Below are positions 1 to 9,084 of a DNA stretch of 64,000 nt, piece after piece (positions within the stretch are counted from its first letter, which is position 1; each line of letters begins with the position of its first letter). Source of the DNA: [Eubacterium] yurii subsp. margaretiae ATCC 43715 (lineage in GTDB: Bacteria > Bacillota > Clostridia > Peptostreptococcales > Filifactoraceae); NCBI GenBank assembly GCA_000146855.1, contig GL405246.1, forward strand, positions 857,709-921,708, read 5' to 3'. The position numbers were made by a program, and so were the translations under genes. The notes below the pieces were generated by a model that made no database searches, was not told the DNA's origin, and worked only from the letters and a program-made list of their open reading frames with translations.

Positions 1-2
1 TT

Positions 3-323
3 GAGCTTGGTGGAGGAAGTATAAGAATACACGATTCCAAAGTACAGGAAAAGATGTTTGAATGCTTAGGATTTTCAAAGGAAGATGCTTGGGAAAAATT
101 TGGATTCTTACTTGAGGCTTTCAAATACGGCACTCCTCCTCACGGCGGTATTGCCCTTGGTCTTGACAGATTTGTCATGTTACTTGCAAAGGAAGATTCA
201 ATAAGGGAAGTAATAGCATTTCCAAAGAATCAAAATGCTATTTGTCCGCTTACATCTGCTCCTGCCCTTGCTGATGACAAGGCTCTTGCAGAACTTGGTA
301 TTAAAGTGACGGAAATAGACTAA
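3..323 (+). CDS. aspS: Aspartyl-tRNA synthetase, 3' end (partial)
   Basis: This is the C-terminal end of a class II aminoacyl-tRNA synthetase that charges tRNA with aspartate in the cytoplasm. The frame is open from base 3, so the gene begins upstream of the window. The fragment carries the [11 protein letters not shown] segment and then class II motif 3 ([14 protein letters not shown]), whose Arg contacts ATP, followed by the [12 protein letters not shown] tail typical of AspRS. The usual C-terminal PTSAP is here LTSAP. The stop codon overlaps the ATG of the next gene by one base (TAATG), so the two are probably translationally coupled. Identity is secure; only the discriminating or non-discriminating subtype cannot be judged from this piece. 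Confidence 0.95.
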   Translation, partial: ELGGGSIRIHDSKVQEKMFECLGFSKEDAWEKFGFLLEAFKYGTPPHGGIALGLDRFVMLLAKEDSIREVIAFPKNQNAICPLTSAPALADDKALAELGIKVTEID

Positions 324-799
324 TGAAGACTTGCAAAATATTTTTTGCAAAATTAAATAAAAAGTTAAATTCTCAAGATTTTATCAAATATATCCTTTAT
401 AAGTATTATGACTATAACTTTGAAAAAATTGATATACAAAGGACAAAAAACGGCAAACCATATATCAAAGATTCAAATTTGAGCTTCAATGTATCTCATA
501 CTGCTGATAGTATCATAGCCATAGCAGGATTAGGCTATGACAGTGTAGGTATTGATATGGAAGTGATACAAAATAAGGATAGGGAGAAAATAATTAAAAG
601 ATTTTTTCAAAAAGAGGAGATAGAATTTATCAATTCTTCAGAAGATAAAAACTTGGAGTTTTACAAGATTTGGACAAAAAAAGAGGCATATATCAAGAAA
701 AATGCACTCAATATGACATATATAAGCAAAATTAATATTTTAAAAGAAAAAATAGATACTTTTATTATAGATAATATGGTAGTATCTGTCTGTATATAA
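323..799 (+). CDS. 4'-phosphopantetheinyl transferase, Sfp/AcpS superfamily (small)
   Basis: Enzymes of this family move phosphopantetheine from CoA to a serine of acyl or peptidyl carrier proteins. The 158 aa protein shows the family motifs in order: NVSH (about 56-59), GIDME (76-80, with the Mg-binding Asp and Glu) and WTKKEAYIK (117-125). It is shorter than Sfp (about 220 aa) and lacks much of the C-terminal half, but all metal and CoA motifs are present. It starts inside the aspS stop codon and has no separate ribosome binding site, so it is probably made by coupled translation. No carrier protein or synthase gene lies nearby, so the substrate is unknown; it could be the housekeeping holo-ACP synthase. 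Confidence 0.85.
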   Translation: MKTCKIFFAKLNKKLNSQDFIKYILYKYYDYNFEKIDIQRTKNGKPYIKDSNLSFNVSHTADSIIAIAGLGYDSVGIDMEVIQNKDREKIIKRFFQKEEIEFINSSEDKNLEFYKIWTKKEAYIKKNALNMTYISKINILKEKIDTFIIDNMVVSVCI

Positions 800-875
800 A
801 ACTTAAGAAATAGTGTATTTTTACTTTTTAAATGATGCAAAGGTAAAAGACTTAAGAAGATAAAAAGGAGTCAAT

Positions 876-1100
876 ATGGCTAAACTTACATTTGAAATAG
901 TGGAATCATTCGGAGAGCTGTCTACAGCAGCTAACGGATGGACAAAAGAGTTAAACCTTGTGTCTTGGAACAAGAGAGAGCCAAAATATGACATCAGAAC
1001 TTGGGATGAAGAACATGAGTCAATGGGCAAGGGTATAACACTTGACAAGGAAGAATTGATAATATTAAAGGGTATACTCAATAATATGGAACTTGAGTAG
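876..1100 (+). CDS. PC4/YdbC-family ssDNA-binding protein
   Basis: A 74 aa protein matching the YdbC family of Firmicutes, which has the fold of the eukaryotic transcription cofactor PC4 and binds single-stranded nucleic acid. The family signature is visible: GWTKELNLVSWN at about residues 21-32, then PKYDIRTWDEEHESMGKGIT, the basic and aromatic beta-sheet that contacts DNA. The start is well placed behind AAAAAGGAGT. The gene stands alone between the transferase and a FliK-like gene. Its cellular role is not established; binding to ssDNA is inferred from the fold. Confidence 0.8.
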   Translation: MAKLTFEIVESFGELSTAANGWTKELNLVSWNKREPKYDIRTWDEEHESMGKGITLDKEELIILKGILNNMELE

Positions 1101-1245
1101 AAAAAATATTTAATCTAATACTAAAAAGTTATTAAAAAGCCATAAAGCATTTTCAACAGAAAATGAAATCATAGGAATTAAAGATAATAAAATATTTCAG
1201 AGATATGGCGTTGTAAATGTTGACTGGTATAAGTGTACGAAAGGG

Positions 1246-2844
1246 GTGAGTAAGTTAAGAATAGATACAGGCTCAATAGGCTATACATCAGATTTTTTAA
1301 GGCAACAAAACGGAAAAGAATTGGGAACATCTGCCAATACCGGAGAAAACATCAAAGGTCGAGTAATTGATGTGAATCAAAGTACGGTCTTGATACAGAC
1401 AGCTTCAGGCGGACAAATCACAGCAACAAGCGTGATACCTATGGAAAATTTTATAAATCGTGAGATGAATTTTGACCTTATACTTGGTGAAAACGGAGAG
1501 CTTATCCTCTCACCACAGATAGATGATAAGATTGAAAATAATCTAAAGCAAATTAAAATACAGGATATTCTTGCGAAATTAGGTAAGGATATCAATAGCA
1601 GTAATAGGGAAATCATAGAAAATATGATAAGTTCGTCTATACCTATCAGCAAGGAAAATTTTGAAAATGTCAAAGAACTGAAATTTGCACTTGAGATACT
1701 GAAGGGTGAAGATTTCGCAGTGGAACTTGAAGAAAATGAGCAATCTCAAGATTTGATGAGCGTACTTAAAGACATTCAAAATAAAAAAGATTTCGGTATT
1801 GCAAAAAAATCTGATAGTCCTGTGTTGAGTAAGGATGTATCTCTTAAAGACTTGCTCCTGCTCAAAAACTTGGATGTGAAGATTAGCCCTGACAATATAA
1901 AGGCTCTTGAAAATCTTATGAAAAATATCAGCGATAAAAAGACAGACATAGTGGATATGTCTAAGCTTATAGAAGATTTTCAAAATTTGGAAGATATAAG
2001 CTTTGAAAATAAAGCGTTTGAAAGAAAAACAAATACTTTAAATGAAAAAACTAATTTGAAAAATGTAGAGTTTCTACTTGAAAATGCTGAAAATCTCTCT
2101 ATTGAAGATATGGAAGAACTAAATAGACAATTTAAAGATGTAGTATTTGAAGAATTTGACGAAGAAATCAATAATTTTGATGGCAAAAAAAATGTAGATG
2201 AGAGTGCAAATGAACTTATAAGCAAAGATAAAATAACTAAGGATGAAGTAATAAACACTCTTAGAAATATACAAAACAGAACTGTCAAGACTATAAATGT
2301 CGAAAAAAATGCAGCAAGAGAAAATTTGAAAATAGACTATAATCAGCTCAAAGAGGAAGTAAAGACTCTTTCAAATATGACTCAAAATAAAAGCCAGACA
2401 CTTAATATAGCAGAAAGACAACTCATATCAAAATTGGACATATTAGCAAATATGGCTGAAAAGTACAATTACAATATTATTCCGTTTAAGACTGAACAAG
2501 ATTATGAAAATATATTGCAGTATTATGTAAAAAAGGACAACAAATCATTGAAAAAGCAGGATGATATTAATGTAGGGCTTTCACTGGATACTATAAATAA
2601 CGGCAATGTTAAGGCAATGGTAAATTACAATACAAATAATAATTTGAAATTGGAATTTTTTACTGAAGATAAAAAGGTGAAGTCGCTTTTTGAGAATAAT
2701 ATGTCATCATTGACTGAAATTTTGAAAAAACTTGGATTTGCCGATGTAGATGTAAATGTCAAGGTAAAAACTTCAAAAGAGACTTTGATGCAAGAAGCAT
2801 TATACAACGACAACTTAACAAAATCGTTGGAGTTTTATGTATAG
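1246..2844 (+). CDS. FliK-like hypothetical protein (DUF6240-like)
   Basis: A 532 aa, highly charged, mostly alpha-helical protein without signal peptide or membrane segment. The last 100 residues (about 433-532), with NVGLSLDTINNGNVKA followed by beta-strands and a Leu-rich helix, resemble the C-terminal domain of flagellar hook-length control protein FliK; the long Asn/Lys/Glu-rich middle fits a FliK-like ruler or linker. No other flagellar gene is in the window, so the function is uncertain. The only canonical start is GTG at 1246, but the AAGGGG that should serve as ribosome binding site touches this codon, so the true start may be a non-canonical codon a little downstream. The frame is open back to 1114. 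An RsuA-family gene follows 8 bases after the stop. Confidence 0.5.
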   Translation: MSKLRIDTGSIGYTSDFLRQQNGKELGTSANTGENIKGRVIDVNQSTVLIQTASGGQITATSVIPMENFINREMNFDLILGENGELILSPQIDDKIENNLKQIKIQDILAKLGKDINSSNREIIENMISSSIPISKENFENVKELKFALEILKGEDFAVELEENEQSQDLMSVLKDIQNKKDFGIAKKSDSPVLSKDVSLKDLLLLKNLDVKISPDNIKALENLMKNISDKKTDIVDMSKLIEDFQNLEDISFENKAFERKTNTLNEKTNLKNVEFLLENAENLSIEDMEELNRQFKDVVFEEFDEEINNFDGKKNVDESANELISKDKITKDEVINTLRNIQNRTVKTINVEKNAARENLKIDYNQLKEEVKTLSNMTQNKSQTLNIAERQLISKLDILANMAEKYNYNIIPFKTEQDYENILQYYVKKDNKSLKKQDDINVGLSLDTINNGNVKAMVNYNTNNNLKLEFFTEDKKVKSLFENNMSSLTEILKKLGFADVDVNVKVKTSKETLMQEALYNDNLTKSLEFYV

Positions 2845-2852
2845 GAGATAAT

Positions 2853-3551
2853 ATGAGAATCAACAAATTTATAGCGACAAAGACCGCTTATTCCAGAAGA
2901 AAAGCGGATGAGCTCATAAAAGACAAAAAAGTAAAAATAAATGGAGAAGTATTGGAAAATCTTGCCTATACAGTAAATGACGACGATGAGGTGGAGCTTG
3001 ACGGAAGAATAATCTCAGATATAAAGGTAAAAAAATACTACTATCTATTTAATAAACCTAAAAATGTAGTATCTACCGTGTCAGACGAGTTCGGCAGATA
3101 TTGTATTACGGATTTTTTCCCGCCTGACATCAGTGTCTTCCCTGTAGGTAGACTTGACTATGACAGTACAGGACTAATTATCGTAACAAATGACGGGGAC
3201 TTGGCAAATAAGATTGCGCATCCGAGTCATCATGTAAAAAAGACATATATAGCTACTCTTGACGGTAGACTAAGTGAAGCTCAGATGAAAATATTCAGCG
3301 AAGGAGTAGTAATAGACTCTAAAAAAACTCTACCTGCTGAAATAGAGCTGTACGACTTTTCTGAGACTCAGTATAAAATTTCTATATATGAGGGAAGAAA
3401 CAGACAGATAAGAAAGATGATAGATGTCTTGGGCAGGAATGTAAGAGAACTTAAGAGAATTTCCATAGGTAAAATCAAACTTGGTAGGATAGTTGAAGGG
3501 AAATATAGAAAACTCACTGAAGAAGAGAAGAATTATTTATTTAATTTATAG
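2853..3551 (+). CDS. Pseudouridine synthase, RsuA/RluB family
   Basis: The enzyme isomerises a uridine of ribosomal RNA to pseudouridine. Of 232 aa, residues 1-60 form an S4 RNA-binding domain (MRINKFIATKTAYSRRKADE). The catalytic domain holds the GRLDYDSTGLI motif with the nucleophile Asp at about 102, the NKPKNVVST loop, and the C-terminal EGRNRQIRKM signature of the RsuA/RluB/E/F group. Length and order are those of Bacillus RluB (23S rRNA), but the exact target cannot be read from the sequence. The start follows AGGAGATA, and the next gene begins 9 bases downstream. Confidence 0.9.
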   Translation: MRINKFIATKTAYSRRKADELIKDKKVKINGEVLENLAYTVNDDDEVELDGRIISDIKVKKYYYLFNKPKNVVSTVSDEFGRYCITDFFPPDISVFPVGRLDYDSTGLIIVTNDGDLANKIAHPSHHVKKTYIATLDGRLSEAQMKIFSEGVVIDSKKTLPAEIELYDFSETQYKISIYEGRNRQIRKMIDVLGRNVRELKRISIGKIKLGRIVEGKYRKLTEEEKNYLFNL

Positions 3552-3560
3552 GAGGTTGTC

Positions 3561-4736
3561 ATGGCAATAGAAAATTTTGTTTATAAAAACCCTGTAAAGA
3601 TAATATTCGGACAAAATCAAATACCAAAACTTTCTAAAAATATAGCAAAGGATAAGAAGGTTTTGATATTATATGGCGGTTCTTCTGCAAAGAAATACGG
3701 CACTTTGGACAAGGTGAAAGAGGCACTCAAGGGATATAATCTAGGAGAGTTTGACGGTATTCCCGCAAATCCGACTTATGAAAAGTGTATGGAAGCAGTT
3801 AAGCTTATAAAAGCTGAGAATTACGATTATCTTTTGGCTGTAGGCGGTGGCTCTGTAATAGATGCTACAAAGTTTATCTCAATAGCAGTATTTGTTGATA
3901 ATCCTTTAGACTTTTTCTATTGGGGAGACAATGAGGTAATCATGGCTAAAAAAGCACTACCTTTTGGAACAGTGCTTACAATACCGGCTACAGGCTCTGA
4001 GATGAATAGTGGTGGAGTTATCACATTCATAGAGAAAAAGGCAAAGTATTCTTTTGCTTCAAATGTAACCTATCCTGAATTTTCCATACTTGATCCAACA
4101 TTGACATACACTCTTCCAAAGAAACAGCTTGCAAACGGAATTGTAGATACCTTTGTCCATGTAATGGAGCAATATCTGACTTATCCGGTGGATGCCAAGA
4201 TACAGGATTATTTTGCTGAGGGTATACTCAAGACCTTGATAGATATAGCTCCTGATGTAATGGATGAGTCGAAGAGTCAAGACTATGCTACAAGAGCCAA
4301 CTTTATGTGGGCAGCTACAAACGGGCTCAACAGATATATAGCATGCGGAGTACCGGAAGACTGGGCAACACATAAGCTTGGCCATGAACTCACAGAGAGA
4401 TTTGGCATTGATCACGGAAGAACACTTGCGGTCGTATTACCGTCACTTATGAACGTAATGAGAGATGTCAAGAAAGATAAGATTCTTCAATACGGAAAAA
4501 ATATATTTGGAATTACTGACGGCAGTGATGAAGAAAAGATAGATAAGGCAATACAAAGAACAAGAGAGTTTTTTGAATCTTTGGGAGTGACTACACATCT
4601 TGGTGACTATAAGGTTAGTGAAAAAGAAACAGAAGAAATAGTTGACAGGCTTGTAAAAAGAGGAAGGACAGCCTTTGGTGAAAATGATGTAGTGACTGTG
4701 GAAAAGATGCGAATGATATATAAGGGTGCTATATAA
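3561..4736 (+). CDS. Iron-containing alcohol dehydrogenase, BDH/YqhD group
   Basis: An NAD(P)H-dependent oxidoreductase that interconverts aldehydes or ketones and alcohols. The 391 aa protein has the group III (iron-dependent) ADH features: the nucleotide-binding loop GGGSVIDATK (about 95-104), the PATGSEMN segment, and the metal-binding C-terminal half with VDTFVHVMEQYL, HKLGHEL and GIDHGRTLA. Extra sequence matches such as YWGDNE and the PEDWATHKLGHELT stretch point to the butanol-dehydrogenase/YqhD branch, which usually prefers NADPH. A strong AGGAGG lies before the start. It may be co-transcribed with the pseudouridine synthase, although the functions are unrelated. A fermentative or aldehyde-detoxifying role is inferred. 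Confidence 0.88.
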   Translation: MAIENFVYKNPVKIIFGQNQIPKLSKNIAKDKKVLILYGGSSAKKYGTLDKVKEALKGYNLGEFDGIPANPTYEKCMEAVKLIKAENYDYLLAVGGGSVIDATKFISIAVFVDNPLDFFYWGDNEVIMAKKALPFGTVLTIPATGSEMNSGGVITFIEKKAKYSFASNVTYPEFSILDPTLTYTLPKKQLANGIVDTFVHVMEQYLTYPVDAKIQDYFAEGILKTLIDIAPDVMDESKSQDYATRANFMWAATNGLNRYIACGVPEDWATHKLGHELTERFGIDHGRTLAVVLPSLMNVMRDVKKDKILQYGKNIFGITDGSDEEKIDKAIQRTREFFESLGVTTHLGDYKVSEKETEEIVDRLVKRGRTAFGENDVVTVEKMRMIYKGAI

Positions 4737-4824
4737 AAATCACATTATAAGTAGAATAATATATAATATTTTAAACTGTATAGATATTAATAATTATATA
4801 TAGAAAAAAGTCAATTATGATTTA

Positions 4825-4935
4825 ATACTAATATTCTTCTAATTAATTAATAAATTTAAATATGTTTCATATTAATTCAATCTATTTCTTTGAATATAAA
4901 CAAAGTTAGTCCATTATTCTATTGAATATTAGTAT
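4825..4935. repeat. MITE-like inverted-repeat element, copy 1
   Basis: A 111 bp AT-rich element whose ends are inverted copies: ATACTAATATTC on the left and its exact reverse complement GAATATTAGTAT on the right. The inner right end CCATTATTCTATT is shared with copies at 6533, 24692, 24735 and 37579. It has no coding potential. It lies in the 233-base gap before asnS and may also carry that gene's promoter. Confidence 0.55.
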
Positions 4936-4969
4936 AAAGTAAAAAAATAGAAAAAAAGAGGTTATTATT

Positions 4970-6364
4970 ATGAGTATTTTAGACATAAGACAGATTTTTC
5001 AAAAATCTGAAGATTTTTTGGGTAAGGAAGTGACAGTCCAAGGTTGGGTAAAGACAATTAGAGACTCGAAAAAATTTGCATTTATTGAGCTTAACGACGG
5101 AACATTTTTTAACAATTTGCAAATAGTTTTGGAAGTTGAAAATCTTGAAAACTTTAAAGAAGTTGTGAAATATCCAATATATACTGCAATAAAGGTTAGG
5201 GGTGACTTAGTCAAGACTGAAGGAGCAAAACAGGACTTCGAAGTAAAAGCTAATGAAATCACACTTCTTGCGACATCTGACAGCGACTATCCGCTACAAA
5301 AGAAGAGACATACTTTCGAATATCTAAGAACTATTGCTCATCTAAGACCAAGGGCGAATGCTTTTTCAGCAGTTTTCAGAGTGCGTTCTATAGCAGCCTA
5401 TGCTGTACACAAATTTTTCCAAGAGAAGAATTTTGTCTATGCACATACTCCTATAATAACTGCATCAGATGCTGAAGGTGCAGGAGAGATGTTCCAAGTG
5501 ACAACTCTTGATATGAACAATCTTCCTAAAAATCAGGAAGGAAAAATTGACTTCAAGGAGGACTTCTTCGATAAAGAAACTCACTTGACTGTTAGTGGAC
5601 AGCTTGAGGCTGAAATATTTGCAATGGCATTTAAGAATGTCTATACATTTGGACCTACATTTAGAGCTGAAAATTCAAATACTGCAAGGCATGCTGCTGA
5701 ATTTTGGATGATAGAGCCTGAGATAGCATTTGCAACTTTGCAGGAAAATATGGATGTTGCTGAAGAAATGGTAAAATTCATAATAAGATATTGCCTTGAA
5801 AATGCAAAAGAAGAAATGGAATTCTTCAATAGTTTTGTAGACAAAGGACTCTTTGAAAGATTAAATAATATATTGGAAAACAAGTTTGAAAGAATAACTT
5901 ATACAAAGGCTGTAGAACTTCTCCAAAATTCAGGTCAAAAATTCGAATATAAGGTTGAGTGGGGCATAGATTTGCAGACAGAACACGAGAGATATTTGAC
6001 TGAGCAAATATTCAAAAAACCTGTATTTGTTACAGACTACCCTGAAAAAATCAAGGCATTCTACATGAGAAGTAACGATGACGGCAAGACAGTAGCTGCA
6101 ATGGACCTTCTTGTACCTGGAGTAGGCGAGATAATCGGTGGCTCTCAAAGAGAGGAAAGACTTGATATATTGGAAAAGAAAATCAAGGACAACAACTTAG
6201 ATAGAGAAACTTACTGGTGGTATTTGGAGCTTAGGAAATACGGTGGAGTAAAACACTCTGGCTATGGTCTTGGCTTTGAAAGAATGATAATGTATCTGAC
6301 AGGAATGCAAAACATAAGAGATGTCATTGCCTTCCCAAGAACTGTTGGAACAGCTGAATTTTAA
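4970..6364 (+). CDS. asnS: Asparaginyl-tRNA synthetase
   Basis: Class IIb aminoacyl-tRNA synthetase that charges tRNA(Asn) with asparagine in the cytoplasm. The 464 aa protein has an N-terminal OB-fold anticodon-binding domain (about 15-110, [19 protein letters not shown]) and a catalytic domain with motif 2 ([20 protein letters not shown]) and motif 3 ([15 protein letters not shown]). The C-terminus with [16 protein letters not shown] is typical of AsnRS rather than AspRS, which ends differently at the upstream aspS. The start has AAAGAGG upstream. The gene is single and is followed by a strong hairpin terminator. Confidence 0.96.
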   Translation: MSILDIRQIFQKSEDFLGKEVTVQGWVKTIRDSKKFAFIELNDGTFFNNLQIVLEVENLENFKEVVKYPIYTAIKVRGDLVKTEGAKQDFEVKANEITLLATSDSDYPLQKKRHTFEYLRTIAHLRPRANAFSAVFRVRSIAAYAVHKFFQEKNFVYAHTPIITASDAEGAGEMFQVTTLDMNNLPKNQEGKIDFKEDFFDKETHLTVSGQLEAEIFAMAFKNVYTFGPTFRAENSNTARHAAEFWMIEPEIAFATLQENMDVAEEMVKFIIRYCLENAKEEMEFFNSFVDKGLFERLNNILENKFERITYTKAVELLQNSGQKFEYKVEWGIDLQTEHERYLTEQIFKKPVFVTDYPEKIKAFYMRSNDDGKTVAAMDLLVPGVGEIIGGSQREERLDILEKKIKDNNLDRETYWWYLELRKYGGVKHSGYGLGFERMIMYLTGMQNIRDVIAFPRTVGTAEF

Positions 6365-6376
6365 TTAAATATAAAC

Positions 6377-6478
6377 TATAGTAAATTAATTTGAAAATAA
6401 TTAGTTCATCAAGGCAGATTTATTAATAGTATTTCAAAAATAATAAATTAGGTGTCTTTCAAATATTAATTTACTGTA
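6377..6478. repeat. 102-bp inverted-repeat element
   Basis: The ends are near-perfect inverted copies: TATAGTAAATTAATTTGAAA (6377-6396) and TTTCAAATATTAATTTACTG plus TA (6457-6478), differing by a 2-base gap and one substitution. Sequence and ends differ from the ATACTA family next to it, so this seems to be a second, separate type of small inverted-repeat element, or a very long stem in the asnS 3' region. Confidence 0.4.
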
Positions 6479-6485
6479 AATAACA

Positions 6486-6518
6486 AAAACCGTAGAGATT
6501 TTTAATTTCTACGGTTTT
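6486..6518 (+). terminator. Rho-independent terminator of asnS
   Basis: An 11-bp perfect stem, AAAACCGTAGA pairing with TCTACGGTTTT, with a short AT loop and a T-rich end. As A and T runs lie on both sides it could work in both directions, serving the convergent antiporter gene as well. Confidence 0.85.
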
Positions 6519-6532
6519 AAAACTTTATAGTA

Positions 6533-6657
6533 ATACTAAACTCTATTTAAACTTTGGGTTTTATTATTGTTATACTCTTTAGTATATCTATTATTAATAA
6601 TCTTAAAGTGCATAAATTTTTATAAAATAATTCCATTATTCTATTAGGTTTTAGTAT
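6533..6657. repeat. MITE-like inverted-repeat element, copy 2
   Basis: A 125 bp element from ATACTAAACTC to GGTTTTAGTAT. It shares most of its length with the copies at 24735-24846 and 37579-37703 (the latter reversed), including the internal near-palindrome TATACTCTTTAGTATA, the block TTTTTATAAAATAATTCC and the end CTATTAGGTTTTAGTAT. No coding potential. It sits between the convergent asnS and antiporter genes. Confidence 0.65.
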
Positions 6658-6703
6658 AAAAAAATAAAATTATACGAAACTATATTATATCGTAGTAAAA
6701 TAT

Positions 6704-8299
6704 TTACAATAGCTGATTGCAAATAAGTAGGTCGCCATTTAAAATCATAGTATCTCCTTTTGGGATGATGACTTCAGACTGTCTCTTAATCAAAATTATA
6801 AGATTTATATTTTCTCTTGCTATGTCGGAGATTTTTTTGCCTACATAGTCATGTTTAGCCGAAATATTGATTTCAGTCAATTTTATACCCCTGATATCTT
6901 CCACATCAAGAGCGCTTAAGACAAGTTTGTCTCCGGATTTTAAGACAGTATTTCCATCAGGGACATATATGTTGTCGCCATCATCCTTATACACGATGAG
7001 AGTTTCTGGTGGAAGTTGTATGTCTTTTATTGCCTTTCCAACCCAGTAGTGATTTTCGGGCAGAGTTATTTGGATAAACTGTATAGGTAATTCATCAGAA
7101 TAATCAGAGAAGGTCTTCATTATATCCTCTTCGACATCTATCATATCCAGTTTTTTTGATACATAGGGAAGTAAAGAACCTTGGAATAAAATAGACATCA
7201 AAACTATGAAAAACACAATGTCAAAAATTTTATAACTTTCACTGCCTCCTGTCATTACCAAGATTGCAAAAACTATAGAAGCTGCTCCACGAAGTCCGGC
7301 AAAGGAAACAAGCAATATCTGTCTCATACTGCATTTAAATAATTTTAATATCAAAAATACAACCAAAGGTCTCACTATAAAGGTAAGAACAAGCATTATG
7401 CTTATAGCCTCAAGAGCAATGTTGGCAAATCTTGATGGAGTGGCAAGCAAGCCAAGTAAGAAGAAAATTAACATCTGCATAAGCCCTGTTATACCGTCAA
7501 AGAAGATAACCAAATTCTTCTTAAATTGAATTTTAGAGTTCCCCATTATAAGCCCTGCAATATAAGCACTTAAGTAGCCATTTCCACGAAATATTGCAGG
7601 TAATGAATAAGATGCAAGAGCAATGGCAAATACGAATATTATATTAAAACCTTCTGTCTCAAATTTAATCTTATTGAGCATATAAGTGCCTGAAAATCCT
7701 ATAATTAAGCCAAGTACAGCACCAACAGATATTTGTAATAAGATTGTTGAAATTACAAATGATGTACTCATATTTCCTTCCAAAATCTGTATGAGTACTA
7801 TGGTTAGCATATATGAAGTAGGATCGTTACTACCGCTTTCGACTTCCAATAAGGAAGCGGTATTATATCTTAGTCCCAGTTTTCTCGAACGAAATATTGA
7901 AAAGACCGACGCAGCATCTGTAGAAGATATTACAGCACCCATTAAGAGGCTGTGGATAATGTTCATCTTAAGTACGAGATGACAGAAGATTCCAACCAAA
8001 AAAGCTGTCATTGCAACGCCTATAGTTGCCAGCAATCCGGCTCTTATCATTATAGGCTTTGCAGTAGAATAATTTGTACCAAATCCTCCATAAAACATTA
8101 TAAAAATCAATGCCACACTACAAATATCAGCAACAAAAGAATAATTGTCAAGCTCAATCTTCAATATGCCGTCTTTTCCAAATAACATACCAAGTATTAT
8201 AAACGCAAGCAGCATAGGAATACCGAATCTCATGGAAAATTTATTTAAAAAGACACATAATATTATTACTACAGCAGAGCCAAGAATAAAAAGGTTCAT
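6704..8299 (-). CDS. K+/H+ antiporter with TrkA-C domain (NhaP2/CvrA type)
   Basis: A membrane exchanger of the CPA1 family that swaps protons for K+ or Na+. The N-terminal part (about 1-390) has some 12 hydrophobic segments and the family motifs ISSTDAASVFSIF and ESGSNDPTSYML, containing the ion-binding acidic residues. The C-terminal 130 aa look like a RCK/TrkA-C regulatory domain (LPENHYWVGKAIKDIQLP, GDKLVLSA), as in the K+/H+ antiporter NhaP2. The upstream Met codons at 8323 and 8320 lack a ribosome binding site; AAGGAGAACT lies just before the ATG at 8299, giving 531 aa. It is monocistronic. Cation preference is inferred from the domain layout only. Confidence 0.88.
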   Translation of the reverse strand: MNLFILGSAVVIILCVFLNKFSMRFGIPMLLAFIILGMLFGKDGILKIELDNYSFVADICSVALIFIMFYGGFGTNYSTAKPIMIRAGLLATIGVAMTAFLVGIFCHLVLKMNIIHSLLMGAVISSTDAASVFSIFRSRKLGLRYNTASLLEVESGSNDPTSYMLTIVLIQILEGNMSTSFVISTILLQISVGAVLGLIIGFSGTYMLNKIKFETEGFNIIFVFAIALASYSLPAIFRGNGYLSAYIAGLIMGNSKIQFKKNLVIFFDGITGLMQMLIFFLLGLLATPSRFANIALEAISIMLVLTFIVRPLVVFLILKLFKCSMRQILLVSFAGLRGAASIVFAILVMTGGSESYKIFDIVFFIVLMSILFQGSLLPYVSKKLDMIDVEEDIMKTFSDYSDELPIQFIQITLPENHYWVGKAIKDIQLPPETLIVYKDDGDNIYVPDGNTVLKSGDKLVLSALDVEDIRGIKLTEINISAKHDYVGKKISDIARENINLIILIKRQSEVIIPKGDTMILNGDLLICNQLL

Positions 8300-8500
8300 A
8301 GTTCTCCTTCCTAAAAACATCATTCACAAGATATAGCAATATGCAACTATCAAGTGATTAAGATAAGAAAGATAACTTATAATACATTATAAAATTTTCA
8401 AATCTATACAAAAATCCAAATAAGTTATCAATAATTTTATTAACATCCATCTTTAATTATATCAGCTTATTTTAAAAAGTATAGACCAAAAATCAAAATA

Positions 8501-8938
8501 CTATCTTTCAGATAAATATTTTTCAACCTCATCAATGCTAAGTCTTTTAACTTTTGTATTAGGGAATTCTTCATAACTATCCATAGAAAATACTGACTTC
8601 ATCTTTTCACATGACTTGTCCTTATTTTTCTTTAGAAAAGTCTTCAATTCGTCATCATCAGCAAAAATTTTATAGAAAACTCTTCCTTTAGTACTTTTCA
8701 TCTCATATATTCCACAAGCTTTTTTCATAGTAAAGTCAGCAGATCTCAAATATAGCTTTGCAATTTCCAAGGATTTAAAGGGAAAGTTCCACCTTTGAAG
8801 ACCTTTTTGAGTATACTCTATACAAATACATCTACCACAAGTACCGCAGACATATTGAGTATGTTCTTCCAAACATTGTCTTGGATTAAGTAGTGGAGTT
8901 ATCCTATTTTGTTCAACATAACATTCTTTGCACAACAT
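8501..8938 (-). CDS. Conserved Cys-rich hypothetical protein
   Basis: A 145 aa soluble protein of unknown function. Its first 40 residues contain seven cysteines: Cys3 and Cys6 in MLCKECYVEQ, one near 22, and the group YVCGTCGRCICIE, which looks like a zinc ribbon. The rest is basic and helical, without a recognised motif. The start follows a clear AAAGGAGG. The gene is alone and minus-strand; the 180-base gap to the antiporter gene shows nothing notable. Zinc or iron-sulfur binding is inferred from the cysteine spacing. I do not recognise the family. Confidence 0.6.
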   Translation of the reverse strand: MLCKECYVEQNRITPLLNPRQCLEEHTQYVCGTCGRCICIEYTQKGLQRWNFPFKSLEIAKLYLRSADFTMKKACGIYEMKSTKGRVFYKIFADDDELKTFLKKNKDKSCEKMKSVFSMDSYEEFPNTKVKRLSIDEVEKYLSER

Positions 8939-9084
8939 TGTACTACCTCCTTTAAAATTTGATTATAAAATAGAAAAAACATTAGAAAATACAGTTTTTA
9001 ACTTAGTTACTCTTTATTACATTATAACATCAACAACTGTTTTTTCTATAGAAATATAAAATTTTTAAAAATTTTAAAAAACTA

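Noticed and set aside
6704..8323. Longer start of the antiporter gene at 8323
   Set aside because: The ribosome binding site AAGGAG lies inside that extension and fits ATG 8299.
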